A DNA stretch of 12,743 nucleotides from Bacteroidales bacterium. Lineage in GTDB: Bacteria > Bacteroidota > Bacteroidia > Bacteroidales > WCHB1-69. Position 1 is the first letter of the stretch. Each line of letters opens with the position of its first letter. Made by a program: the position numbers and the translations under genes. Shown piece after piece: positions 1-8,647 of this stretch. Under the pieces are notes generated by a model. That model had not been told where the DNA came from and searched no databases. It worked only from the letters and a program-made list of their open reading frames with translations. The DNA lies in the NCBI GenBank assembly GCA_031266895.1, contig JAISAD010000133.1, positions 1 to 12,743 on the forward strand, written 5' to 3'.

Positions 1-3000
1 AATTCCTGCAGCAACACGTTAACAAAGAATTTTGTAATAGAGTCGTTGCCGAGTGTTACGTCTAAGCCCGACTTTACGCTGTGCGCAGGAGGAACGGTAC
101 GTATTCCGAGAGACCTGGCGATAAGCCACACGGGCTCAACGCTCAAGGTATATGACGACGTAACCGGTGCAGAAATCACCACTTCATTCGATACCTTGAC
201 ATCAGACAGAACCTATCGGTTAATATCCATCAGTGCCAGCGGTTGTGAATCGCTGCCTGTATATGTTAGCGTAACGGTTCTTCCCGATGTTGTACTGGCA
301 TTAATCAGAAGCAGCGATACGCTTTGCAGTGAAGGCAGCTATGATTTAACTTCATTATTGCCGGTTATTCCAAGCGGTTATAATGTGATTTATAAGAAAG
401 GTGGCATTATAGTAGCAGACCCTGAACATATTACGCAAGGGGGATTATACACCATTACTTTGCAAAATGGTGCATGTTATAGTAATAGCGCCGAATTTAC
501 ATTGATTGTCAATGATTTGAAAGATATTCATATTATAGGAACCGATCTCTGTATTAACAGTTCGCATAAATTTGAAATGCGAGCTTATAATGGAGCAACA
601 ATGCAAGTCTTGCCTGCTTTGTGGTACAGTAGCGATAGTCTTGTGGCTTCTGTAAATGCGGCTACAGGCGAAGTTGCGGCTCATTCTACAGGCACATTTA
701 CCGTAACCGCTCACTATACGACCGTAGCAGGCTGTACCGGCGAGGTTACTTCAGCAGTATATCGAGTAAATTCGTTACCAACTGTTATAACCAACAATTT
801 AACGGTATGCGCCGGTACGGAAGTAGCGGCAAACGCTTTGGTAAATCAAATATTGAATGGAGACAACTATAAGGTATGGAGTGATTCTACAGGTGGCAAC
901 GAATTAACAGGCAGTATAATAGCCAATAATACGAAAACTTATTATGTAGAGCCCATATCAACAACCGCTACATGCGTAGGCCTGCGTGTACCGGCAGTAA
1001 TAACGGTGATAGACATACCCGTTTTGACGGTAAGACCGCTTGACTCTGTATGCCTGGGCAATGCTTACGATTTGCGCACGGCTATTACTTCGGCCATACC
1101 GGCAAATGCCACCGTTTATTACGCCTTATACGGCGAGAACGAAACTTTAAATCCGTTTGCAATTCTTACGGAAAACCATCCTCATGTGTATTCAATTAGA
1201 GTGATTACGAATGATTACAGATGTGCAAGCCAGCCCCAATTTGTGGAATTGCGTCCCAATCCACAGGATGTTCATATTATCGGAGAACATTTGTGCATCA
1301 ATGGTACCGACCGATTTAGAGTAGGCTCATTCCATAATACTGTTGTGCTGGCGAGCAACTGGTTCAGTAGCGATAGTGCAGTTGCCTCTATTAATGCTCA
1401 AACCGGCGAAGTTACAGCTCATTCTGTAGGTACGTTCCATGTAACCTGCCATTACGAAACAAGCGAGGGTTGCTATGGCGAATTGGTATCGGATGTTTAC
1501 AACGTATATCCATTGCCGACTGTTATGGAAAAAAATGTAACCGTTTGCGCAGGCACTGAAGTGCAAACTTCGAGCCTTGTGGACTACATCCTGAATGGCG
1601 ATATGTATAGAGTTTACGATACGGTTGTTGGTGGTAATGATGTCGGTGCAAGTTTCATTGCTACTGCTACTGATACGCTCTATATCGAGCCAATATACAC
1701 GTATGGTCATTGTAATGGTTTCCGTCAGCCGGTAATTGTGAGAGTGGTGAGTGAACCGACATTCGATCTTACACAAAATGAAGTAATGGCATGCGCAAAC
1801 GGTGCTATTGATTTGGCTTCGTTTGTAACAAATGTTAATATTGAAAATTACCGTGTTGTAGTGTACGAAAACTACGCTTCAACTCCACTGCCAACTACGG
1901 TGGTAACTCCAGCTGCTTCGACTTATTACAGAGTTAGAGTGGTATCTAATACCGTCTCTGACTGTATGAGCGCCGATTCGCTTGTCCATGTAGTTATCGG
2001 TCAGCAGCAATATGTAGCCTTGACCGTTAATAGTACAACACTGTGTGCAGGCACTGCTGAAATCATTAGTGCACTGCCTGCTGGAACTAATGGCACCTAT
2101 CAATGGCGCAGTTCCAACAATACGATAGCAGAAATCGTTCCGTTCAACAGTGATTCGGCTACTGTCCATGCATTGAGCGAAGGTACGGTAACTATTACCT
2201 ACGATTACGAAGCGACTTCCGGCTGTCAGGGACACGGCGAAAAAGTAATTACCGTGAAACCGTTGCCGATTTTAACTAACGTAAATAATGGAATGACAGT
2301 TTGTGAGGGCGTAACGACGCTCTTCAGTGAGCTGGCTACCGTACATGCAGGTCAGAAACTGAATGTTTATCAGAATGATACTTTACAAACCACAGATAGA
2401 TTTACGGCTACAACAGATGTAACTTACAAAGTGGAAGCCGAAGATCTGCTCACAGGCTGCACGGGTCCGCGTCGGTCAGTATTTGTAGATGTTATCGGCA
2501 AACCGATAATAAACGTAACGCCCAAAAGCGAGGTTTGTGAGCTTGCATCGGTTGATTTGACCTCGCTGGTACTCGGTGTAACTGTTGACAGTGTGCCTGT
2601 AACCAATTACACGTTGAGATTTACGGATAATAACGGAAATGCTATTGTTAATCCTGTAACGCCTAGCGCTACAACGATTTATCGCATCTATGCCTTGGCC
2701 GGCAACTGCGAAAGTCAAGTTTCATTAGTAACTGTTACCGTGAAACCCAAACCGCTCTTAATAGGAAAACCGCTGGCACAGGTTTGTCAAAATACAGCTA
2801 TTGACCTGTTAGAGGGCGTAGATACGATTCATCTTGGCAGTAATTTTACGATTAAATTCTATGCAGATGCTAATTTAACCCTGCCGGTAAACAGAATTTT
2901 GATTCCGCAACAAAATACCTATTATGCCCAGGCTACTGTAGCCAATTGTAAAAGTGATGCAGTGGCTGTTAAGGTGAATGTGCGTGATAATGTTGTGCCG

Positions 3001-6000
3001 ACCATTCAGGGCGTAGCCAGCACTGCGATTTGTCAAAACAGCACTTACAGTTACCATACCGAAATGGCGGCCAATATCACTAACTACCTCTGGAGAGTTA
3101 CCGGCGGCACAATCAATGGCAGCGACACCAATAGTTCGGTGAATATAACTTGGAACAATGCGGGTCAAGGTATTTTAACGGTAAGCTATGATAAAGACGG
3201 CTGCCATGGCATCTCTAATCCGCAATATTTCAATGTTGAACCCGCACCAGTTGCTACTTTGGTTAATCCGGCTACTACAGTTTGTGGAGGAAGTACCATA
3301 ACCTATACGGCTCAAAATGGTGCGGCTACCTATCAATGGACAATTAGTGCCGCGGCCTCTTACACCACAAATGGCAATATGGCTACCGTTACATGGAATA
3401 ATGCGGGCACGGGCACTATACAGGTTATAGCCACGAGTGCAGCTGGATGTTCGGCGACAAGCACCGTTGCAACTGTTACGATTAAACCCGTTGTAACGCC
3501 AACCTTTGTATTGCCTCAAGTGGATGTTTGTGCCGGTGACACCGTTCAATACACCATCTTTCCGTCAGGTTCATACACTTACTATTGGCGCTTCACCGGT
3601 GGCAATGTAGTGGCAGGTGGTACCCCGACCGACAACACCATTACTCTCAAATGGGGAGCAGGCAGTAGCGGTTCGCTTTTTGCAACCGTAATTGATTCCG
3701 CAGGCTGTGTGCCGGCAACGCCGATAACCGCAACGGTTCATATTAACAGTTTGCCCAATGTAACAGTTACTAATCCGGTGGTATGCCATGGAGGCTCGCT
3801 GCTGTTGAGTAATTTGGCAGCTTCGACAGGCAATACGCTGCGTTTCTTCAGCGATGCTAACGCTGTAACCGAATTATTGGATATTGACTTGGAAAATCTT
3901 ACTTCTACCATGTTCTACTATGTATATGCCGAAAATAGTGCCGGTTGCCGAAGCGCTATCAAGCAAGGCAGAATTACGGTTAGAGCGGAAGTGGTATTCA
4001 ATATTACCAAAACTTCCGATTCGATTTGTGCCGGCAATACTTATAATTTGGTAAGTTTGCTGCAAGGCAATATCGGTAGCAATACAATAATCTATTCTTA
4101 TGGCGGCAGTATGGTAAGAAATCCGCAAGCCGTTTCGCAGGCTGGCACTTATACTCTTGTCATGACTAATAGCTTGGGTTGTGCAAGTGCAACTCGAACC
4201 TTTGAATTGATTGTCAATAAGGTTCCGACATTAGCCATCACCGGCGAGAGCAGCTTCTGTGCCAACACTACGCTCAACACTTTGAGGGTTACGCTTACAC
4301 CTGATAATATAGCAGGTACAGGTCAATGGTCTGTCTCTTCCGGCAGCGCCGCAACGATAGATACCAATACCGGTAAATTGACCGGCATTTCCGCAGGCAC
4401 TGTTCAAGCAACCTACACCTATACCACAGATGCCGGTTGTGTAGTAAGCGCTGTCAGCGCCAAAATGCTCGTGTCGGGTGTGCCGGAAATTAACGACACA
4501 CTGGCCATTGACCCCGTATGCGAAGGCAATCTGTTGCAGGTACATGTCCCGACTGTCAATTGGAATGGCACACAGCCGATTGAGGGTGTCTGGTTGCTTA
4601 ATAACTATGCATTCGACCCGTTTGTAACTCCGGTTACAATGGCCGACAGCGGTAAGCGCCTACAGTATCAACTCAATTCAATATGTGGTGCAATAACCGG
4701 TAAGGGATTGATTGTAAATGTTATGCGTAAACCACAAATGGCTCAGATATCCGATATTATATATTGCCATGGCGAAACCACTCCGGTAATCTCGCTGGGC
4801 AACGAATCCGGCATTACCTACCAATGGACACAAACCGGCAATAACATTGGCTTGAATGTAACTTCGGGGATTAATGAAATTCCGTCATTCGTAGCAGCTA
4901 ATACCGGATATACACCGCTTACGGCCAATATCAAAGTAACGGCATTTAATGGTATATGTAACGGTAACAGTGTAAGCTTCACCATTATGGTAAATCCGAT
5001 GGTACGCATGACCAGTCCGGCACAAATTGACAAATTATGTTCGGAATCAGTATTTGATTACTTCGTTACCTGTAACAACAGCAATGCCATGATCAGCTGG
5101 TCGCGTGCTTCTACTGCAGGAATCAATAATGGCGCTACCAGCAGCGGACAGGGTGCGCATATTCAGGAATTGTTAGTCAATAATACCGACTCTGCTATTC
5201 GGGTTACTTACGAAGTATCTTTTGCACTCGGCAATTGTACAAACAAGGCAACTGTTACTGTTACCGTACAGCCAGTACCGCAGATTTCCATAGCACCAAG
5301 TGTAGATTTGTGCATGAACAGCAACGAAATTGTTATCCCATACACTTTGTCTGCTGCACAACAGGGAATGACTTTCTACTATACGATTACCTTTGACGAA
5401 GCCGCTATCTATGCCGGATTTACCAATATTTCCCATCATCTGCTATCGGGAAATAAGATTATTATCAGTGCACCGGCTTCATTAGGTGTGGGTGCCTATT
5501 CGGGCACGCTGACCGTTCAGGCAGCTAACGGCTGCTGGAACGTAACCCCGATGCGTTTCATCATCAATAGGGTAGGGTTGCCGACTATTGTGGAACAGCC
5601 ACAATCTGTAACAATATGCGATACAACGGCATTTTCACTCTCTGTAACAGCAACCGGAGGTTCGCTAACCTATCAGTGGTTCAAAAACGGCACGCCGATT
5701 TCAGGAGCTACCAATCCCGTTTATCTGATTGAATATCCCGACTCAAGCAGTTATGGCAATTACTATGTGGTAGTATCTGGCACTTGTGGTATCGTGATCA
5801 GTGAAACGGTTACCGTACAGAGAAATCCGGTTATGCTGCTTACCAAATGGAAAGATGTCATCTTTGTATCGAATGTAAATAACAACTATGTAGCTTATCA
5901 ATGGTATAAAGATGGTGTGCCGATAGGATTTAATGGCAATTATCAGTCTTATGTCCAAAATGGCGGACTAAATGGTACCTATAGCGTAAAAGTAACCTAT

Positions 6001-6318
6001 ATTGATGGTACAACTGTAATGAGTTGTCCCTATACAGTTAATCTTGCATCGGCAAAGAGCGCCATTATGGTTTATCCGAACCCAACCGTGCCGGATGGCG
6101 AGATTGTAATTGACCTCTCCGGTATCTTTGAGCGCTCAGTAGATGCCAGAGGTACAAAGCTTGAATTCTATGATATGTCAGGTAGATTAATCCAGACCGA
6201 CCATATGGACACTCCGATACAAAGTTTACCGTTGAAAGTAAATAGTTGTGGAGTCTATATGTTGCGTATCAGTACATTAGATCACCGGATATTTATAGAA
6301 AAGATTATAGTTAATTAG
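1..6318 (+). CDS. Giant T9SS-exported Ig/BIG2/PKD-like repeat surface protein (5' partial)
   Basis: The reading frame is open from base 1, without a stop before 6316-6318. The first in-frame start-like codon, TTG at 46, has no signal peptide after it, so the true start lies upstream and at least 2105 residues are seen. The chain is a string of all-beta modules. BIG2-like modules ('SVNAATGEVAAHSTGTFTVT' type) lie near 600-760, 1350-1500, 2100-2250 and 4320-4440. PKD-like modules with W-x-V/x-x-G-G and 'V-x-W-N-N-A-G' signatures lie near 3000-3750. An Ig-like module with 'YQWFKNGTPISGA' lies near 5590-5820. Many modules carry a 'VCAG' or 'LC' cysteine near the start and a second one later. The last ~85 residues (from about 6061) match a T9SS type A sorting domain: 'VYPNP', then 'LEFYDMSGRLIQ', then 'GVYMLRIS' and a terminal 'EKIIVN'. 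Known for the family: T9SS exports such proteins across the outer membrane and attaches or releases them. A role as adhesin or matrix protein is inference; no enzyme domain is visible. Confidence 0.93.
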   Translation, partial: NSCSNTLTKNFVIESLPSVTSKPDFTLCAGGTVRIPRDLAISHTGSTLKVYDDVTGAEITTSFDTLTSDRTYRLISISASGCESLPVYVSVTVLPDVVLALIRSSDTLCSEGSYDLTSLLPVIPSGYNVIYKKGGIIVADPEHITQGGLYTITLQNGACYSNSAEFTLIVNDLKDIHIIGTDLCINSSHKFEMRAYNGATMQVLPALWYSSDSLVASVNAATGEVAAHSTGTFTVTAHYTTVAGCTGEVTSAVYRVNSLPTVITNNLTVCAGTEVAANALVNQILNGDNYKVWSDSTGGNELTGSIIANNTKTYYVEPISTTATCVGLRVPAVITVIDIPVLTVRPLDSVCLGNAYDLRTAITSAIPANATVYYALYGENETLNPFAILTENHPHVYSIRVITNDYRCASQPQFVELRPNPQDVHIIGEHLCINGTDRFRVGSFHNTVVLASNWFSSDSAVASINAQTGEVTAHSVGTFHVTCHYETSEGCYGELVSDVYNVYPLPTVMEKNVTVCAGTEVQTSSLVDYILNGDMYRVYDTVVGGNDVGASFIATATDTLYIEPIYTYGHCNGFRQPVIVRVVSEPTFDLTQNEVMACANGAIDLASFVTNVNIENYRVVVYENYASTPLPTTVVTPAASTYYRVRVVSNTVSDCMSADSLVHVVIGQQQYVALTVNSTTLCAGTAEIISALPAGTNGTYQWRSSNNTIAEIVPFNSDSATVHALSEGTVTITYDYEATSGCQGHGEKVITVKPLPILTNVNNGMTVCEGVTTLFSELATVHAGQKLNVYQNDTLQTTDRFTATTDVTYKVEAEDLLTGCTGPRRSVFVDVIGKPIINVTPKSEVCELASVDLTSLVLGVTVDSVPVTNYTLRFTDNNGNAIVNPVTPSATTIYRIYALAGNCESQVSLVTVTVKPKPLLIGKPLAQVCQNTAIDLLEGVDTIHLGSNFTIKFYADANLTLPVNRILIPQQNTYYAQATVANCKSDAVAVKVNVRDNVVPTIQGVASTAICQNSTYSYHTEMAANITNYLWRVTGGTINGSDTNSSVNITWNNAGQGILTVSYDKDGCHGISNPQYFNVEPAPVATLVNPATTVCGGSTITYTAQNGAATYQWTISAAASYTTNGNMATVTWNNAGTGTIQVIATSAAGCSATSTVATVTIKPVVTPTFVLPQVDVCAGDTVQYTIFPSGSYTYYWRFTGGNVVAGGTPTDNTITLKWGAGSSGSLFATVIDSAGCVPATPITATVHINSLPNVTVTNPVVCHGGSLLLSNLAASTGNTLRFFSDANAVTELLDIDLENLTSTMFYYVYAENSAGCRSAIKQGRITVRAEVVFNITKTSDSICAGNTYNLVSLLQGNIGSNTIIYSYGGSMVRNPQAVSQAGTYTLVMTNSLGCASATRTFELIVNKVPTLAITGESSFCANTTLNTLRVTLTPDNIAGTGQWSVSSGSAATIDTNTGKLTGISAGTVQATYTYTTDAGCVVSAVSAKMLVSGVPEINDTLAIDPVCEGNLLQVHVPTVNWNGTQPIEGVWLLNNYAFDPFVTPVTMADSGKRLQYQLNSICGAITGKGLIVNVMRKPQMAQISDIIYCHGETTPVISLGNESGITYQWTQTGNNIGLNVTSGINEIPSFVAANTGYTPLTANIKVTAFNGICNGNSVSFTIMVNPMVRMTSPAQIDKLCSESVFDYFVTCNNSNAMISWSRASTAGINNGATSSGQGAHIQELLVNNTDSAIRVTYEVSFALGNCTNKATVTVTVQPVPQISIAPSVDLCMNSNEIVIPYTLSAAQQGMTFYYTITFDEAAIYAGFTNISHHLLSGNKIIISAPASLGVGAYSGTLTVQAANGCWNVTPMRFIINRVGLPTIVEQPQSVTICDTTAFSLSVTATGGSLTYQWFKNGTPISGATNPVYLIEYPDSSSYGNYYVVVSGTCGIVISETVTVQRNPVMLLTKWKDVIFVSNVNNNYVAYQWYKDGVPIGFNGNYQSYVQNGGLNGTYSVKVTYIDGTTVMSCPYTVNLASAKSAIMVYPNPTVPDGEIVIDLSGIFERSVDARGTKLEFYDMSGRLIQTDHMDTPIQSLPLKVNSCGVYMLRISTLDHRIFIEKIIVN
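523..2010 (+). repeat. Tandem duplication of a 248-residue block inside the giant surface protein
   Basis: The block opening with 'DIHIIGTDLCIN' at 523 recurs as 'DVHIIGEHLCIN' at 1267, exactly 744 bases (248 codons) later. Both copies continue in the same order: a BIG2-like module with 'SSDS-VAS-NA-TGEV-AHS-GTF', a module starting 'LPTV...VTVCAGTEV' with 'YILNGD' or 'QILNGD', and a third module starting with a P-x-hydrophobic strand and a conserved Cys. Nucleotide similarity is still clear by eye, for example 'ggcgaagtt.c.gctcattct.taggt/aca', which suggests a fairly recent duplication. A more diverged third cycle follows from about 2010 to 2750. Confidence 0.8.
6058..6318 (+). other. T9SS type A C-terminal sorting domain
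   Basis: This is the C-terminal secretion signal of the giant protein. It shows the three usual conserved parts: 'VYPNP' at 6070-6084, a central 'FYDMSGRLI' strand, and 'SCGVYMLRIS' followed by a basic terminal 'FIEKIIVN'. In the family this domain is recognised by the T9SS machinery and normally removed on export. Confidence 0.9.
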
Positions 6319-6356
6319 TGTGCATGTTTAAAAAACAGCAGCAATAATTCTTCAAA

Positions 6357-6385
6357 GCTCAGTCTGTCGCTGAGGCAGACTGAGC
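6357..6385 (+). other. Strong intergenic hairpin between surface protein and OmpA-barrel gene
   Basis: Arms GCTCAGTCTG (6357-6366) and CAGACTGAGC (6376-6385) pair perfectly over 10 bp with a 9-base loop. The loop can add a C-G and a U-G pair. No T tract follows (next bases cgcaggagaaaag), so it does not look like an intrinsic terminator. It sits 39 bases after the upstream stop and 37 before the next ATG. A role as mRNA 3' end stabiliser, processing site or partial attenuator is inference. Confidence 0.6.
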
Positions 6386-6422
6386 CGCAGGAGAAAAGAA
6401 TAAAAATAAAAAAGACAATATT

Positions 6423-7892
6423 ATGAAAAAAATCGTTTTTGGACTTTTAGCATTTTTTATCACCTTAACATCTTTTGCACAGGAAAAAGGGTTTTATATC
6501 TTTTTGGGTGGTAATATCGGTAGTACAAAATATCTGTACACCTTTAATAACGGAGAATCTCGTGCAGGAATTGGCTATGGCGGGGGCTTGGGCGTGCAGT
6601 ATTTTTTTACTTACCACGTAGGGCTTTCGCTTGGTGTTGAGTACAATATGTTCAACACGAAAAGTTTTTACGGCAATAAAACTTTTACGTTTAAGAACCA
6701 GCGCGATGATGAACATCATTCTTGTGATATTAATATCAATCTAACCAATTGGGAAGAGAAACAGAAGACCTCTTTTATTGATATCCCTATTATGGTAGTG
6801 CTCCAAAAAAAATTCGGAAAAGAGGAAATGCACGGCATCTATTTTGGTGCAGGGGTAAAATTTCAAATCCCGATCGCCTCCAGTTACGGTAAAAATACGG
6901 GAACAGTGCGTGTCTCGGCCTACTATCCCGAATGGAATCTCAGTTTGGGAGATGGCGTTCACAGTGTTGACCTGTTGCAGCACAATTACGGTCTGAATGA
7001 TAACAGAGCGTGGGTGGGCAAAAACCAGCTCAAAGTTGGCTTGGCTTTGACTGGTGAATTGGGCTTCTTGATAGGCCTTTCCAGACGGGTTGATTTGCGA
7101 CTTGGTGTTACGGCTGATTATGGATTAACCAATATCAAAAAGAGCAATACTCCTTTTATAGCTCCTACCGATGTACAGCAATTGGGTGAGTATATAGCCG
7201 ATAAGGTAAGCTATTCGGGGGTATTGAATGGCGATCAAACAGGTACGCGCATTTCACCCCTTGCCATAAAAGGCTACCTAGGCATTAGAATAAAATTGGG
7301 AGGATTGAAACAGCGCGAAGAATTGGAAGAAGATGAAAATGTCAAAAAAGGCTGTTGCCCAGACACGATTATTATCAATCTGAAAAAAGATACCATCGTT
7401 ATCAATTTTCTGGGTGAAGCAACTCCCCATTCCTATTCGCCAAAAAGCGTAGCCACCAGCCCTGTTGGAGGAGTTCCGGAATGGTATATTCCCGAAGAAG
7501 ATCTCAATAATCCGGAACAGTTAAGGATAGCGAAAAATCGGATAAATGAAATTATAGACGATTTGGAAGAATCCATCTATTTTGATTTGGATAAATTTGA
7601 TTTGAAGCAAAAATCTATAGAAGTGCTCGATCGCAAACTGCAATTAATGAAAAAATATCCCGATTTGATAATTTCCCTGGTGGGGCATACTTGCGATTTG
7701 GGGAAAGATAGACATAATGACGAACTCTCATTCAAAAGGGCTGACATTGCCCGGCTCTACCTGATCTCGCATGGCATCAGTCCACGCCGCCTGGTAGATA
7801 TCCCTATGGGAAAAAAGAGCCCCACCTATCCCAACACCACGGAACGCTACAGAAGTTTAAACAGACGTGTGGATTTTCGTGTAGTGCAATAA
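6423..7892 (+). CDS. Outer-membrane beta-barrel protein with C-terminal OmpA peptidoglycan-associating domain
   Basis: The 489-residue product starts with a clear Sec signal peptide (basic MKK, hydrophobic core, cleavage likely at SFA-Q, residues 19-20). Residues ~24-300 alternate aromatic and glycine-rich strands ('GFYIFLGGNIGS', 'GIGYGGGLGVQYFF', 'YFGAGVKFQIPIA', 'LGVTADYGLTN', 'KGYLGIRIKLGG'), as in PorT/OMP_b-brl-type barrels. A linker with a 'GCCPDT' motif follows. Residues ~385-489 are an OmpA-like domain: 'SIYFDLDKFDL', 'LVGHTCDLG' (H422, C424), 'LSFKRADIARLYLISHGI' and 'SLNRRVDFRV'. The family binds peptidoglycan non-covalently and links it to the outer membrane. The usual Asp of the G-H-T-D motif is Cys here with Asp next to it; similar H-T-C variants are, as far as I recall, seen in Bacteroidetes. 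It follows the T9SS substrate by 104 bp with no obvious TAnnTTTG box between, so co-transcription is likely. A role in anchoring or assembling that protein is inference. Confidence 0.9.
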   Translation: MKKIVFGLLAFFITLTSFAQEKGFYIFLGGNIGSTKYLYTFNNGESRAGIGYGGGLGVQYFFTYHVGLSLGVEYNMFNTKSFYGNKTFTFKNQRDDEHHSCDININLTNWEEKQKTSFIDIPIMVVLQKKFGKEEMHGIYFGAGVKFQIPIASSYGKNTGTVRVSAYYPEWNLSLGDGVHSVDLLQHNYGLNDNRAWVGKNQLKVGLALTGELGFLIGLSRRVDLRLGVTADYGLTNIKKSNTPFIAPTDVQQLGEYIADKVSYSGVLNGDQTGTRISPLAIKGYLGIRIKLGGLKQREELEEDENVKKGCCPDTIIINLKKDTIVINFLGEATPHSYSPKSVATSPVGGVPEWYIPEEDLNNPEQLRIAKNRINEIIDDLEESIYFDLDKFDLKQKSIEVLDRKLQLMKKYPDLIISLVGHTCDLGKDRHNDELSFKRADIARLYLISHGISPRRLVDIPMGKKSPTYPNTTERYRSLNRRVDFRVVQ

Positions 7893-7915
7893 GACAAAAT
7901 ATTATAATATTGTCA

Positions 7916-7952
7916 AAGAAAGGGACTGTTGACCATGAGCAGTCCCTTTCTT
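7916..7952. terminator. Bidirectional intrinsic terminator between convergent genes
   Basis: A perfect 13-bp stem, AAGAAAGGGACTG (7916-7928) with CAGTCCCTTTCTT (7940-7952), encloses an 11-base loop. The 3' arm is U-rich when read in either direction. It lies between the OmpA-barrel gene (+, ends 7892) and the methyltransferase gene (-, ends 7951). The last two stem bases belong to the TAA stop codon of the minus-strand gene. An AT-only 14-bp palindrome (7898-7911) lies just to the left. Confidence 0.85.
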
Positions 7953-8598
7953 ATTTCAAATAAACCGTACTTTGCAGCATCGGCACAAAGTTAAAATCCC
8001 CGAAATCGGTTACTTTATATGAAGTTTCATCTGTTTTAACAATGCGTTTCATCGTTTGCCTGCTATCTCCAACCGGAATTACCATAATCCCATTGATTTT
8101 AAGTTGTTTCAGTAAATTCTCGGGAATATGGGGTGCTCCGCAAGTGACAATAATCTTCTCAAATGGGGCAAATTGCGGCAATCCTCTGAAGCCGTCTCCG
8201 TAAAAAACGGCCGGATTGATGCGCAGCCGCTCAAAAAGAGATTTGGTTTGCCGGAAAAGGTCAGCCTGCCGCTCTATCGTATAAACCTGCGCGCCCATTG
8301 CGAAAAGTATCGCTGCCTGAAAACCCGAACCCGTGCCAATTTCCATAATGCGGTCAGTGGAACTGACTTCTAACAGTTGCGTTTGAAAAGCCACCGTTGA
8401 AGGTGCTGAAATAGTTTGTCCGCATCCAATCGGAAGCGCCTTGTCTTGGTAAGCCTCATTATAGAGAAAGGTTTCCTGCAGGAAAAGATGCCTGTCAACC
8501 TTGTCAAACGCCTGCAATACCTGTTCATTCGCAATATTCTTCTCTCTCAATGCATTGATTAAATTATGCTTGGCGCCCTTTAGCAAACTTTCGTTCAT
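7951..8598 (-). CDS. pcm: Protein-L-isoaspartate O-methyltransferase
   Basis: The 215-residue cytosolic enzyme transfers a methyl group from S-adenosylmethionine to L-isoaspartyl residues in damaged proteins and starts their repair. Visible family signatures are 'VDRHLFL' (res 34-40), 'ALPIGCGQTISAPSTVAFQ' (54-72) and the SAM-binding motif I 'IMEIGTGSGFQAAIL' (G88, G90, G92). Further on are 'YTIERQADL', 'FYGDGFRGLP', the post-II strand 'FEKIIVTCGAPHIPENLLKQL' and 'GIMVIPVG'. Length fits the family. The frame stays open upstream to an ATG at 8703, but I chose ATG 8598. A canonical promoter (-7 box 8618-8625) would start transcription downstream of the longer start, the extra 35 residues overlap the neighbouring gene, and family homology begins near this Met. 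It is transcribed towards the convergent terminator. Confidence 0.95.
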   Translation of the reverse strand: MNESLLKGAKHNLINALREKNIANEQVLQAFDKVDRHLFLQETFLYNEAYQDKALPIGCGQTISAPSTVAFQTQLLEVSSTDRIMEIGTGSGFQAAILFAMGAQVYTIERQADLFRQTKSLFERLRINPAVFYGDGFRGLPQFAPFEKIIVTCGAPHIPENLLKQLKINGIMVIPVGDSRQTMKRIVKTDETSYKVTDFGDFNFVPMLQSTVYLK

Positions 8599-8617
8599 AT
8601 ATGTTAATTTTTGAGCG

Positions 8618-8645
8618 CAAAGATAACAATTATTTCTGTTTTCAA
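8618..8645 (-). promoter_or_regulatory. Bacteroidetes-type promoter of the methyltransferase gene
   Basis: On the minus strand there is TTG (8645-8643), 17 bases, then TATCTTTG (8625-8618), a full match to the TAnnTTTG -7 consensus. Transcription would begin about 10-15 bases before the ATG at 8598. It fits in the 49-bp gap after the PepSY-like lipoprotein gene, so the methyltransferase can be expressed on its own. Confidence 0.7.
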
Positions 8646-8647
8646 CT

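Noticed and set aside
1..12. First bases AATTCCTGCAGC resemble an EcoRI-PstI cloning polylinker.
   Set aside because: The match stops after 12 bases and the stretch reads in frame into the surface protein as a normal module end (N-S-C-S-N-T), so genomic sequence is the simpler explanation.
46..48. TTG at 46 as start of the giant protein.
   Set aside because: The frame is open to base 1 and no signal peptide follows the TTG, although a T9SS substrate needs one.
445..5958. Many open frames on the minus strand across the giant gene (for example 445-714, 1327-1776, 3175-3549).
   Set aside because: They are antisense to a clear coding region, show no family motifs, signal peptides or promoters, and arise from the low stop density of its threonine- and asparagine-rich codons.
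8128..8373. Plus-strand frame opposite the methyltransferase gene.
   Set aside because: It is antisense to the SAM-binding core of a well-supported enzyme and shows no motif of its own.
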